DNA of 64,000 nucleotides from Pseudomonas sp. UYIF39. Lineage in GTDB: Bacteria; Pseudomonadota; Gammaproteobacteria; Pseudomonadales; Pseudomonadaceae. The stretch covers positions 1 through 64,000 of the forward strand of contig NZ_JALBYU010000014.1 of NCBI RefSeq assembly GCF_029963765.1. Direction: 5' to 3'. How positions within the stretch are numbered: position 1 is the first letter of the stretch; each line of letters starts with the position of its first letter. Shown here in pieces: positions 15,842 to 24,060 of this stretch. A program made the translations under genes and the position numbers. A model generated the notes under the pieces. That model made no database searches and had not been told where the DNA came from. It was given only the letters and a program-made list of their open reading frames with translations.

Positions 15842-16786
15842 TTATTTGGTCGTCAGTTGCAGGTTTTCAGCGGCTGGCTTGCCATCGAAGGTGGTCACGC
15901 CTTCGAGCCAGCGTTGCTTGTCTTGTGGGTGATCCTTCAGCCATTGCTTGGCCGATTCGAAGGCGTCCTTGTGATCCAGCAGCGGCTGCATCATCCGGCT
16001 CTCGTCTTCGGCGGTGTACGTCAGGTTGCTCAGCAAACGACCGATGTTCGGGCATTGCTCGGCGTATTTCGGTGCGGTGACGGTCCAGACCGTGGCCATG
16101 CCTTCGTTCGGGCCCAGGGCGTCGTCGCTGCCGGTGAGGTACGTCATCTTCACGTTGACGTTCATCGGGTGCGGCGCCCAGCCGAAGAACACCACGGCCT
16201 CTTTGCGGCGCACGGCGCGATCCACCGCCGCGAGCATGCCGGCCTCACTGGACTCGACCAGCTGGAACTTGCCGAGGCCAAACTGGTTCTTGGCGATCAT
16301 CGCCTTGATCTGGGTGTTGGCACCCGAGCCAGGCTCGATGCCGTAAATCTTGCCGCCCAGTTCTTTCTCGAACTTGGCGATGTCGGCGAAGGTTTTCAGG
16401 CCCTTGTCGGCGAGATACGTCGGTACGGCCAGAGTGGCGCGGGCGTCTTTCAGGCTTGGCGCCTCAAGCACCTTGACCTGATTGGCCGAGGTGAACGGAG
16501 TGATGGTCTGGGTCATCAGCGGGTTCCAGTAGCCCAGGAACAAATCCAGGCGCTGGTCGCGGATCCCGGCAAAGATGATTTGCTGGGAAGCGCTGGTTTG
16601 TTTGGTGTTGTAGCCGAGGCCATCGAGCAGGACTTGGGTCATGGCACTGGTGGCGATCACGTCGGTCCAGTTCACGACGCCCATGCGCACGTTCTGGCAT
16701 GAAGCAGGTTCGGCCGCCATGACGCTGGCGCTCAGGAAAGCGGTACCGCTGAGTGCAAGAACACAGCTGCTGATCAGTCGTTTCAT
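15842..16786 (-). CDS. caiX: Periplasmic carnitine-binding protein
   Basis: An orphan substrate-binding protein for carnitine, which in P. aeruginosa feeds the CbcWV core. The 314-residue precursor has a signal peptide (MKRLISSCVLALSGTAFLSA, cleavage near AEPASC) and is clearly paralogous to CbcX (VNWTDVIAT, FLGYWNPLM, FFGWAPHPMN). A GAGGAA upstream of the ATG supports the start. No permease or ATPase gene is nearby, consistent with sharing the transporter. It is first in the carnitine operon and divergent from cdhR. Confidence 0.92.
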   Translation of the reverse strand: MKRLISSCVLALSGTAFLSASVMAAEPASCQNVRMGVVNWTDVIATSAMTQVLLDGLGYNTKQTSASQQIIFAGIRDQRLDLFLGYWNPLMTQTITPFTSANQVKVLEAPSLKDARATLAVPTYLADKGLKTFADIAKFEKELGGKIYGIEPGSGANTQIKAMIAKNQFGLGKFQLVESSEAGMLAAVDRAVRRKEAVVFFGWAPHPMNVNVKMTYLTGSDDALGPNEGMATVWTVTAPKYAEQCPNIGRLLSNLTYTAEDESRMMQPLLDHKDAFESAKQWLKDHPQDKQRWLEGVTTFDGKPAAENLQLTTK

Positions 16787-16875
16787 CTCAGGTTCCTCGG
16801 CAGTTCGTTATTGTGGGTCCGGTCGTCTTTGTGCGCCGGTGATGCCAAGTTACGCAGCTTGAGGCCCGCTAAAGC

Positions 16876-16920
16876 GCACTGCGGCGACCAGCTCTTGCAC
16901 TGCAGCGACCTGCGCTCTTG
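16876..16920 (-). promoter_or_regulatory. Tandem operator, caiX-cdhR gap
   Basis: Two direct repeats start 21 bp apart: GCACTGCGGCGACC at 16876 and GCACTGCAGCGACC at 16897, each followed by a GCTCTTG. On the minus strand they read GGTCGC(C/T)GCAGTGC. Position and period fit CdhR (and/or GbdR) binding between the divergent genes. Confidence 0.7.
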
Positions 16921-16995
16921 AATGCCTCTTGCAAGTGGCGTATCAACGTCCACACGCTTCCCGCCCTCTCGTTACCTGCCAGTCGAGTGCGCTCC

Positions 16996-17955
16996 ATGTC
17001 CCAGGATTTCTACTTCTTGTTGATGCCGGGTTTCTCGGCGATTGGATTTATCTCGGCCATCGAGCCGTTGCGGGTCGCCAATCGCTTTCGCGGCGAGCTG
17101 TACCGCTGGCATGTGCTCAGCACGGACGGCGGGGCGGTGCTGGCGAGCAACGGCATGTCGGTCAACGCCGACGCGGCGCTGGAACCGCTGAAGAAAGGCG
17201 CAACGCTATTGGTGGTTGCCGGCTTCGAACCCCTGAAATTCGCAACCCCGGCGCTGGAACACTGGCTGCGCCGCCTGGACAACGAAGGCGTGACCCTCGG
17301 CGCCATCGACACCGGCAGTTTCGTCCTCGCCGAAGCCGGCCTGCTCGACGGCCATCGCCTGACCCTGCACTGGGAAGCCATCGACGCCTTCAAGGAGTCC
17401 TATCCACAGCTCAGCGTCACTCAGGAGCTGTTCGAGATTGACCGCCGGCGCATCACCTCTGCCGGCGGCACCGCGTCCATCGACCTGATGCTCGACCTCA
17501 TCAGTCAGGCCCATGGCCCGGAACTGGCGATCCAGGTCAGCGAACAATTCGTACTCGGCCGTATCCGCCCGCGCAAAGACCACCAGCGCATGGAAGTCGC
17601 CACGCGTTATGGCATCAGCAACAAGAAGCTCGTACACGTGATCGGCGAGATGGAGCAGCACAGCGAACCGCCGCTGAGCACGCTGGAATTGGCCGAATCG
17701 ATCAAGGTGACGCGACGGCAGTTGGAGCGATTGTTTCGCCTGCACTTGAACGACACACCGAGCAATTTCTACCTGCGATTAAGGCTGGAGAAGGCACGGC
17801 AGTTGTTGCGGCAGACGGACATGAGTGTGCTGGAAGTGAGTATCGCGTGCGGGTTTGAATCGCCGTCGTATTTCACCCGCAGTTACCGGGCGCGGTTTGA
17901 ACGGTGTCCGCGGGAAGATCGCCGACGGCTGGGTGACGGGCGAGAACTCGTCTGA
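16996..17955 (+). CDS. cdhR: AraC-family regulator of carnitine catabolism
   Basis: A carnitine-responsive activator of caiX-cdh in P. aeruginosa. The 319-residue product has an N-terminal DJ-1/PfpI-like domain (about 1-180) and a C-terminal AraC domain (about 205-305; TRRQLERLFRLHL and VLEVSIACGFES). The elbow motif reads AIDTGSFVLA, with Asp where GbdR has Cys, so the domain is a sensor and not an enzyme. The start MSQDFYFLLMPGF at 16996 matches the family; an upstream TTG extension (16918) runs through the operator repeats and is unlikely. Confidence 0.92.
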   Translation: MSQDFYFLLMPGFSAIGFISAIEPLRVANRFRGELYRWHVLSTDGGAVLASNGMSVNADAALEPLKKGATLLVVAGFEPLKFATPALEHWLRRLDNEGVTLGAIDTGSFVLAEAGLLDGHRLTLHWEAIDAFKESYPQLSVTQELFEIDRRRITSAGGTASIDLMLDLISQAHGPELAIQVSEQFVLGRIRPRKDHQRMEVATRYGISNKKLVHVIGEMEQHSEPPLSTLELAESIKVTRRQLERLFRLHLNDTPSNFYLRLRLEKARQLLRQTDMSVLEVSIACGFESPSYFTRSYRARFERCPREDRRRLGDGRELV

Positions 17956-17965
17956 ACACAGAAGA

Positions 17966-18062
17966 TCCCCTGTAGGAGCGAGCCTGCTCGCGATAGCGGT
18001 GGATCATTAACATCAACTTGAATGACGGACCGCTATCGCGAGCAGGCTCACTCCCACAGGGG
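17966..18062. repeat. REPIN (GCGAGCAGGCTC variant)
   Basis: Inverted arms TGTAGGAGCGAGCCTGCTCGCGATAGCGG and their mirror, at the junction between the carnitine block and the accessory region. Confidence 0.85.
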
Positions 18063-18076
18063 AATCTGCTTGGGTG

Positions 18077-18493
18077 TTATTTCTTCATCAGGGCAGAACA
18101 GGCCGCCTTGTAAGCCTCATGCTGATATTTGTTCAACGTATCCGGCAGTGCAAAGTCGAACTTCTTGTTCTGCGCATTAATCGTCTGCGGCGACAGCAAC
18201 GTCACCTCGCAACTCTCCAGCAACTGAAAAACGCCCTCAATCTTGAAGGTGGTCGGCCCACCGGCGAATTCGCCTTTCTTGCTGCGCTTCTTGATCGCAA
18301 TCCGATCGATGGCGTTCTCGCGCACAAACGACGCCACCTGAGCAGCAAACACTTTGACGTTCGCGGCTTCGTCGTCATCGTCGAGGGCAATTTTCTTTGT
18401 GGCCAGAGCGACGTGGCTCAACACCTGATCGTCGAGGGAGGCCACGGCGATGATCGCTTCGCTGCCTTTGATTTCGATGCCGCAGATTTTCAT
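18077..18493 (-). CDS. DUF3010-family protein
   Basis: A 138-residue small protein beginning MKICGIEIKGSEAIIAVASL, which matches the DUF3010 family by length and opening; the fold resembles an RNase H-like actin/hexokinase core, but no function is established. It is cytoplasmic, with a lysine-rich patch AIKKRSKKGEFAGG (about 67-80). It stands alone between a REPIN and the tyrosinase gene. Confidence 0.75.
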   Translation of the reverse strand: MKICGIEIKGSEAIIAVASLDDQVLSHVALATKKIALDDDDEAANVKVFAAQVASFVRENAIDRIAIKKRSKKGEFAGGPTTFKIEGVFQLLESCEVTLLSPQTINAQNKKFDFALPDTLNKYQHEAYKAACSALMKK

Positions 18494-18717
18494 GAACTGA
18501 TGTCCCTATGAGCGAAACGGATGATCTTGATGTTGACGCAGTTGAGGTATGAAGTCATCTCGCAGCGTGGCTGCCGCCAGAGGCTGACCGTTGGTCGGGA
18601 GATCGCATTGACCTGTTATTTCTGACAGTAGACGCCGATCAGAGTCTTGCCTATGTTCAATCGACACAGGTTCTTATCAGGGCCATCAGCTCGTTAATCA
18701 CTCAAGGATCGGGTCAG

Positions 18718-19689
18718 ATGAAACTACGGAAAAATATTCGTTCGTTGACTGACGTTGAAAAGCAGAAATTTGTCGACGCTTGTCTTCAGCTAAAGGCCAC
18801 GGGGCAATACGATCAGTATGTGCATCAGCATCATCAGGTCATGGTGCCCACCGTTCTACCGCATGAGCCGAATGACCCCGACTACAGAAACGGTGCACAT
18901 CGAGGTCCCTCATTCCTGCCGTGGCATCGAGCGTTCCTGCTCCAGTTTGAAGCGGACCTTCAGGCCATCGACCCCTCTATCACCATTCCCTACTGGGACT
19001 GGACACAAGATGTCGCCGATCCGCTGAATGCTCCTGTGTGGAAAGACGACTTCATGGGCGGCAATGGTGTGAAGAGCGACGACTGGCGAGTGGCGAGCGG
19101 TCCGTTTGCCTACAAGAACGGGAAGTGGCACGTCCCGTCATATCCTGATGACGATCTGCCGGGTCCGGGATTGAAGAGGCAGTTCGGCCTGGTGGCGGAC
19201 TCATTGCCAACCCCTGAAGATTTGCAGATGGCAAAGCGTGAGAGTCTGTATGACACGCCGCCGTACGACTCCAGTCATAGCGTGCGCGGTTTCAGAAACC
19301 GCCTGGAGGGCTGGATCACCCAACGAGGCGACCCTCAGGTCAAAACCACGAGTTCCCAGTTACATAATCGGGTTCATCTCTGGGTGGGGGGCAACATGCT
19401 GCCGATGACTTCCCCGGATGATCCAGTGTTCTTTCTTCACCACTGTTTCGTCGACAAAGTCTGGGCCGACTGGCAAGCGCGGATGGCTCAAGACAACGAT
19501 CAATGGGCACCGCACTACGCACCGCTGACAAACGGCCCCGAGGGCCACAATTACAATGACGTGCTCAAGCCCTGGACGCTGAAGATCAGCGAGGTCATGG
19601 ACATTAAAGCGTTGGATTACGAGTACGAGCAGGCACCAAGCGTGATGGCGATACCTCGGCGAGTTAATAAATCGCCCTTCCTGCCATGA
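18718..19689 (+). CDS. Tyrosinase-type dicopper oxidase
   Basis: Oxidises monophenols or diphenols to o-quinones (the melanin-type reaction). The 323-residue protein has the CuA site (histidines in YVHQHHQ at 36-39, then His61 and His70 in AHRGPSFLPWHRAF) and the CuB site (His216 and His220 in LHNRVHLWVGG, then FLHHCFVDKVWADW with His241/His242). PYWDWT (91-96) is also diagnostic. No signal peptide, Tat motif or obvious caddie protein is present. The gene looks solitary: no partner on either side, with a 224-bp upstream gap showing nothing clear. A substrate cannot be named from sequence. Confidence 0.92.
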   Translation: MKLRKNIRSLTDVEKQKFVDACLQLKATGQYDQYVHQHHQVMVPTVLPHEPNDPDYRNGAHRGPSFLPWHRAFLLQFEADLQAIDPSITIPYWDWTQDVADPLNAPVWKDDFMGGNGVKSDDWRVASGPFAYKNGKWHVPSYPDDDLPGPGLKRQFGLVADSLPTPEDLQMAKRESLYDTPPYDSSHSVRGFRNRLEGWITQRGDPQVKTTSSQLHNRVHLWVGGNMLPMTSPDDPVFFLHHCFVDKVWADWQARMAQDNDQWAPHYAPLTNGPEGHNYNDVLKPWTLKISEVMDIKALDYEYEQAPSVMAIPRRVNKSPFLP

Positions 19690-19812
19690 CAGGGGCCAAA
19701 TCAGTAAATCGGCAGGAGGGTCAAAAGACCGCAGCCTGCGGCAGCTCCTGCAGGAGAATGCGTCGGCGTCGGCGTGGGGGTTGCCGAAGGCCGCGATCTT
19801 GTTGCTCCATTC

Positions 19813-20100
19813 TTACAGCCCGAGCTGATTGGCGTTGATGCCAAGCACCGCGGCAATTTTTTCACGGGACGCCTTGCGTGGCTTGGTGGCCGTGTCCTGT
19901 TGAGCGAAGGCCGGTTGAGAGATGCCCATGCGTTTGGCCACCTCATCCCGGGTAAGGTTCAAGTGCTCGCGCCAGGCCCGGTCAGGCGTTGCGCCCCGTC
20001 GACAATGCGATTTATCACCTCGTGAAGGATCAGGTTGGGCCCAATATTCTGCGCCGCATACTGCGCGATCGTGTATTTTTAAAGTCAAAATATTATCCAT
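19813..20100 (-). pseudogene. XRE helix-turn-helix antitoxin-like gene with shifted internal segment
   Basis: A 95-codon frame starting MDNILTLKIHDRA and ending in a good XRE helix-turn-helix (HLNLTRDEVAKRMGISQPA) with a typical C terminus. The middle (about codons 20-36: WAQPDPSRGDKSHCRRG) is unlike the family. The +1 frame through that stretch reads IGPNLILHEVINRIVDG, which is what I expect of the family there. This suggests two compensating indels, either real damage or assembly errors. No toxin gene adjoins. A divergent XRE/HipA pair starts 100 bp away. Confidence 0.6.
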
Positions 20101-20200
20101 TAAATGACAATAATTACTATAAAGGACCATTTATAGACCATTAAAAGAAATTTGTTTCTTGCGCTGCTACACTTCCTCACACTCCAGATGAGGTCGACTC

Positions 20201-20497
20201 GTGGCCCTTACCCATATTCTCTACTCCCCCGGAGAGATCGCTTTACAGATTGCCGGGAACGCCAAGCGTCTGAGGCTCAGCAAGAACCTTTCGCGGCGCA
20301 CGCTCGCGCAAAAGTCAGGCGTCCCCGAGTCCAATATCAAGCGCTTTGAGACGACCGGGAAGATCTCTCTGGATGGCTTGTTGCTGATTTCGATCTGCCT
20401 CGGGGCGGAGGAGCCGCTGACAAATTTGTTCGCCTCGGCTCAATCGCTGACACTCGAAGAGCTGAAAAACTACGAAAGGGCTCGTGGCCGACAATGA
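20201..20497 (+). CDS. XRE-family antitoxin, HipB-like
   Basis: A 98-residue DNA-binding protein with an XRE helix-turn-helix (about 27-60: TLAQKSGVPESNIKRFETTG). The start is GTG at 20201 with a TGAGG about 9 nt upstream. Its stop overlaps the following kinase gene by 4 nt (ATGA), the usual antitoxin-first arrangement of hipBA. It should bind and repress its own promoter and neutralise the kinase. The exact partner relation is inferred from overlap and order. Confidence 0.85.
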   Translation: MALTHILYSPGEIALQIAGNAKRLRLSKNLSRRTLAQKSGVPESNIKRFETTGKISLDGLLLISICLGAEEPLTNLFASAQSLTLEELKNYERARGRQ

Positions 20498-21732
20498 AAT
20501 CCGTCAACGCACTCAGCGTCATGCTTCAAGGATCACGAGTCGGCGAACTTGTCGCAATTACTCGTCAGGGTGTGTTCTTTTCTTATGATCCGGGCTGGTT
20601 GGCGAAAGGATTCAACCTTGCGCCGTTTCATATGGATTTCTCGGTAAAACCCCAGAGGGCGGCTGATCCGATGCTGTTCGACGGCCTGCACGGTGCCTTC
20701 AACGATTCGTTGCCCGATGGCTGGGGATCGCTGCTCATGGATCGATTCTTCCGAAGTCAGTTGAGAATCGAGCGCCACGCGATCGGACCACTGGATCGTC
20801 TGGCCTATATGGGCAACCGAAGCATGGGGGCGCTTGAGTATGTGCCGATGTTGGAAACCATTGAAGCTGACGAAGACCTCGATCTGGCCGCCCTCTATGA
20901 AGCATCACAAACGATACTTTCAGGCAGCGCTGACGAGGTCATCAATTCTCTGCGACTGGCGGGTGGGTCCCCCGGTGGTGCTCGGCCCAAAGCAGTGATT
21001 GGTCTGTCGCCGGACAAATGCCGCGCTGTTTCGTCATTCGGTGAAATGCCCAAGGGTTATGAGCACTGGTTGATCAAGTTTCGCTGCGAAGAAGAGCATC
21101 GTGATAGCGGCGCTATTGAGCAGGCTTATGCTCTGATAGCCCATCGGGCAGGGGTCGAAATTTCCGAGTCGAAGCTTTTTCAGGTAGAAACCAACAAGGG
21201 GGTCGAGCAATTCTTCGCCACGAAACGCTTCGATCGAGAAGTAGGTTCCAAGCGCCACATGCTTACAGCTGCGGCGATTCTATATGCTGACTTCCGTGCG
21301 CCAAGCCTCGATTACAGTGATTTACTGCGAGCGACCTGGGCAATGACCAGGGATGCGACCGAGGTCGAGAAAATGACCAGATTGATGGTCTTCAACGCTC
21401 TCGCTCATAACCACGACGATCACGCGAAGAACTTCTCGTTTTTTGGCGGCAAGGACGGCTGGAAAATGGCTCCGGCTTACGACCTGACCTTTTCCAGTAC
21501 AGCAGGACGCGGCAATGAACACACCACTGCATTCGCGGGAAAAGGCATACCCACACGCAAGGCTCTTATTGAGGTGTGCAAGACTTTCAGTTTCCTTGAC
21601 CCCGAACGCTACATCGAACAGACGCTGGATGCTTTTTCCGGGTGGGTTATCTGTTGCGACAATCTGGAGATCGATAAAGCGGCGAGCAAAAAAATGCTGA
21701 CCGCTCTTGAGTCAGTGTGGCAGGCACTCTGA
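20494..21732 (+). CDS. HipA-family serine/threonine kinase toxin
   Basis: A 412-residue HipA-fold protein. It has a couple_hipA N-terminal region (about 1-105), a glycine-rich ATP loop GGSPGGARPK (about 157-166), the catalytic motif HNHDDHAKNFSFF (305-317, with Asp308/Asp309) and the metal-binding YDLTF (about 329-333). In known systems HipA phosphorylates glutamyl-tRNA synthetase and causes dormancy; whether this one shares that target is unknown. It is translationally coupled to the upstream XRE gene. All key catalytic residues look intact, so the module may be active. Confidence 0.88.
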   Translation: MKSVNALSVMLQGSRVGELVAITRQGVFFSYDPGWLAKGFNLAPFHMDFSVKPQRAADPMLFDGLHGAFNDSLPDGWGSLLMDRFFRSQLRIERHAIGPLDRLAYMGNRSMGALEYVPMLETIEADEDLDLAALYEASQTILSGSADEVINSLRLAGGSPGGARPKAVIGLSPDKCRAVSSFGEMPKGYEHWLIKFRCEEEHRDSGAIEQAYALIAHRAGVEISESKLFQVETNKGVEQFFATKRFDREVGSKRHMLTAAAILYADFRAPSLDYSDLLRATWAMTRDATEVEKMTRLMVFNALAHNHDDHAKNFSFFGGKDGWKMAPAYDLTFSSTAGRGNEHTTAFAGKGIPTRKALIEVCKTFSFLDPERYIEQTLDAFSGWVICCDNLEIDKAASKKMLTALESVWQAL

Positions 21733-21736
21733 CGTC

Positions 21737-22138
21737 TCACTCCTGCCCAATCGACTCCAAAAACTCCGACCGCTCGTCACTCATCCGCGCCACGCAATCA
21801 TTCTGCGCAATGGTGAACGCCTTGCTACCGGTCGTCGCCGGAAACGCCTCAACCGCGCAATCGGAATCTCGGGTCTTCAGCCACTGCTGTTGTGCGGCCT
21901 TGAGCTTGGCGGTGATGTCGCTCAGTTGCGCCGGGTTCTTGCTGTAGGCCGTTTGCATGCGCTCGTTCAGGCCCTGATAGTTGTCTTTGAGCAACTGTTC
22001 GGCGGTGGTTCTGCTGAAGGCCGAGCATTCCAGGGTCTGGACCTCGTTTTCGACTTTGTCGCAGGGGTTGTCGTCGGACTCTTCAGCCGCGTGTACTCCG
22101 GTCGCTATCAGTGCCAAAGCCAGGAAGATCGATTTCAT
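21737..22138 (-). CDS. LprI/DUF1311-family secreted protein
   Basis: A 133-residue protein with a signal peptide (MKSIFLALALIATGVHA, cleavage near AEESDD). Cysteines recur as pairs (NPCDK, LECSAF, DSDCAV, NDCVAR), as in the LprI/DUF1311 family, some members of which inhibit lysozyme. A periplasmic location is likely. It converges on the hipA-like gene with a gap of 4 bp and lies divergent from the dipeptidase gene. Confidence 0.75.
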   Translation of the reverse strand: MKSIFLALALIATGVHAAEESDDNPCDKVENEVQTLECSAFSRTTAEQLLKDNYQGLNERMQTAYSKNPAQLSDITAKLKAAQQQWLKTRDSDCAVEAFPATTGSKAFTIAQNDCVARMSDERSEFLESIGQE

Positions 22139-22223
22139 TGCGCCGCCGCCCCTTATTCCAGTAAAGCATCCAGTAATGCCGCGAATTCTGGCTCATGCGC
22201 AGGCCCTTGAACAGGTGGCCCAT

Positions 22224-22257
22224 GACGTCCGGCGACGACCCTTTGTCGCAGATTGAC
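22224..22257 (+). promoter_or_regulatory. Candidate GbdR site upstream of the dipeptidase-dgc genes
   Basis: TTGTCGCAGATTGAC (GTCGC from 22245) shares the GTCGCAGAT word with the gbcA/gbcB gap. A weaker partner, GACGTCCGGCGAC, starts 21 bp upstream at 22224. It lies about 120 bp before the gene start. Confidence 0.5.
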
Positions 22258-22374
22258 GCTTTCGGCAAACCCCCTGTCGTTTTTGCACCCGGCTGCCCCC
22301 TCCCTCAGGCATATGCTGGCCCCAAAGCGCCGACACACGATTCGGCGCATGAATCGCTAATAGGGGACAGCCTG

Positions 22375-23352
22375 ATGAGCCCAGCCGAATTGCACGCCGA
22401 CAGCATCGTTATCGACGGTCTGATTATTGCCAAGTGGAACCGTGAGCTGTTCGAAGACATGCGCAAAGGCGGTCTGACCGCGGCCAACTGCACCGTGTCG
22501 GTGTGGGAGGGCTTCCAGGCCACCGTCAACAACATCGCCGCCAGCCAGAAGCTGATCCGCGAAAACAGCGACCTGGTGATTCCAGTGCGCACCACCGCCG
22601 ATATCCGCAAGGCCAAGGAGCAGGGCAAGACCGGCATCCTCTTCGGCTTCCAGAATGCTCACGCCTTTGAAGACCAGATCGGCTACGTCGAGGTCTTCAA
22701 GCAGCTGGGCGTCGGTATCGTGCAGATGTGCTACAACACCCAAAACCTGGTCGGTACCGGTTGCTACGAACGTGATGGCGGCCTGTCGGGCTTCGGTCGC
22801 GAAATCGTCGCCGAGATGAACCGCGTTGGCGTCATGTGCGACCTGTCCCACGTGGGTTCGAAAACTTCCGAAGAAGTCATCCTCGAATCCAAGAAACCGG
22901 TCTGCTACTCCCATTGCCTGCCGTCGGGTCTGAAAATTCACCCGCGCAACAAATCCGATGAAGAACTGAAGTTCATCGCCGATCACGGCGGTTTCGTCGG
23001 CGTGACCATGTTTGCGCCATTCCTGGCCAAGGGCATCGATTCGACCATCGACGACTACGCCGAAGCCATCGAATACACCATGAACATCGTCGGTGAAGAC
23101 GCCATCGGCATCGGCACCGACTTCACCCAGGGCCATGGCCAGGATTTCTTCGAATACCTGACCCATGACAAGGGCTACGCCCGCCGCCTGACCAGCTTCG
23201 GAAAGATCATCAACCCGCTGGGCATCCGCACCGTCGGCGAGTTCCCGAACCTGACCGAAACCCTGCTCAAGCGCGGCCATTCCGAGCGCGTGGTCCGCAA
23301 GATCATGGGCGAGAACTGGGTCAACGTCTTGAAGGACGTCTGGGGCGAGTAA
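22375..23352 (+). CDS. Membrane-dipeptidase (renal dipeptidase) family protein
   Basis: A 325-residue zinc amidohydrolase-fold enzyme (peptidase M19). Visible are the opening DGLIIAKWN, the GFQNAHAFED stretch (about 90-99), the metal-ligand motifs DLSHVGSK (about 157-164) and YSHCLPSGLK (about 179-188), and GIGTDFTQGHGQD (about 244-256). The usual H-x-D near the N terminus is not obvious, so the metal site may differ from typical dipeptidases. The start at 22375 follows an AGGGGA. In P. aeruginosa the homologue precedes dgcA and belongs to the betaine regulon; its substrate is unknown. Confidence 0.82.
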   Translation: MSPAELHADSIVIDGLIIAKWNRELFEDMRKGGLTAANCTVSVWEGFQATVNNIAASQKLIRENSDLVIPVRTTADIRKAKEQGKTGILFGFQNAHAFEDQIGYVEVFKQLGVGIVQMCYNTQNLVGTGCYERDGGLSGFGREIVAEMNRVGVMCDLSHVGSKTSEEVILESKKPVCYSHCLPSGLKIHPRNKSDEELKFIADHGGFVGVTMFAPFLAKGIDSTIDDYAEAIEYTMNIVGEDAIGIGTDFTQGHGQDFFEYLTHDKGYARRLTSFGKIINPLGIRTVGEFPNLTETLLKRGHSERVVRKIMGENWVNVLKDVWGE

Positions 23353-23372
23353 CCCCTTTTTCAAACGAACGC

Positions 23373-23474
23373 TGTAGCAGCTGCCGAGGCACGAGGCTGC
23401 GTTGCGGTCCGCAGGACCGCCCTCGGGGGCCGCTTCGCCGCCCAACGCAGCCTCGCAGGCTCGACAGCTGCTAC
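23373..23474. repeat. REPIN (GTAGCAGCTGCCGAGGCACGAGGC family)
   Basis: GTAGCAGCTGCCGAGGCACG and a mirrored CGCAGCCTCGCAGGCTCGACAGCTGCTAC surround GGTCCGCAGGACC. It lies inside the dipeptidase-dgc gene string. A half copy is at the window start. Confidence 0.8.
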
Positions 23475-23514
23475 GGCACGACAACACAACGAATTTTTCT
23501 GGAGTTAAGTTTCC

Positions 23515-24045
23515 ATGGCCAAGATCGCCCCGCAATTGCCTATCGAAGTCGACAGCGAAACCGGTGTCTGGACCTCCGACGCCCTGCCAATGCTGTACGT
23601 ACCGCGTCACTTCTTCGTCAACAACCATATGGGCATCGAGGAAGTGCTGGGCGCCGACGCCTACGCCGAAATCCTCTACAAGGCCGGCTACAAATCCGCC
23701 TGGCACTGGTGTGAAAAAGAAGCTGAATGCCACGGCCTGGAAGGCGTTGCGGTGTTCGAACACTACATGAAGCGCCTGTCGCAGCGCGGCTGGGGCCTGT
23801 TCAAAATCCAGGACATCGACCTCGACAAGGGCACTGCCAGCGTCAAGCTCGAACACTCGGCGTTCGTCTACGTCTACGGCAAGGTCGGGCGCAAGGTCGA
23901 CTACATGTTCACCGGTTGGTTTGCCGGTGCCATGGACCAGATTCTGCAAGCCCGTGGCAGCAAGATCCGCACCGTTGCCGAACAGGTTTACGGTGGCTCC
24001 GAAGAAGGCCACGACGACGGCCTGTTCACCGTCAAGCCGTTGTAA
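23515..24045 (+). CDS. DUF5943-family protein of the dimethylglycine locus
   Basis: A 176-residue cytoplasmic protein that always seems to sit before dgcA in pseudomonads (homologue of PA5397). I recognise it as the DUF5943 type, with a resemblance to 4-vinyl-reductase-like (V4R) ligand-binding proteins (WHWCEKEAECHGLEGVAVFE, about 63-82, then a beta-rich C-terminal half). It has two cysteines 6 residues apart in CEKEAEC. It lies 15 bp before dgcA, so co-translation is likely. No function is known to me; an accessory role in DgcAB assembly or sensing is only inference. Confidence 0.8.
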   Translation: MAKIAPQLPIEVDSETGVWTSDALPMLYVPRHFFVNNHMGIEEVLGADAYAEILYKAGYKSAWHWCEKEAECHGLEGVAVFEHYMKRLSQRGWGLFKIQDIDLDKGTASVKLEHSAFVYVYGKVGRKVDYMFTGWFAGAMDQILQARGSKIRTVAEQVYGGSEEGHDDGLFTVKPL

Positions 24046-24060
24046 GTCGAGGAACCCGCC

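Noticed and set aside
18494..22138. Transposon or prophage as carrier of the accessory genes
   Set aside because: No transposase, integrase, terminal repeats or attachment duplication could be found; only a REPIN marks one side.
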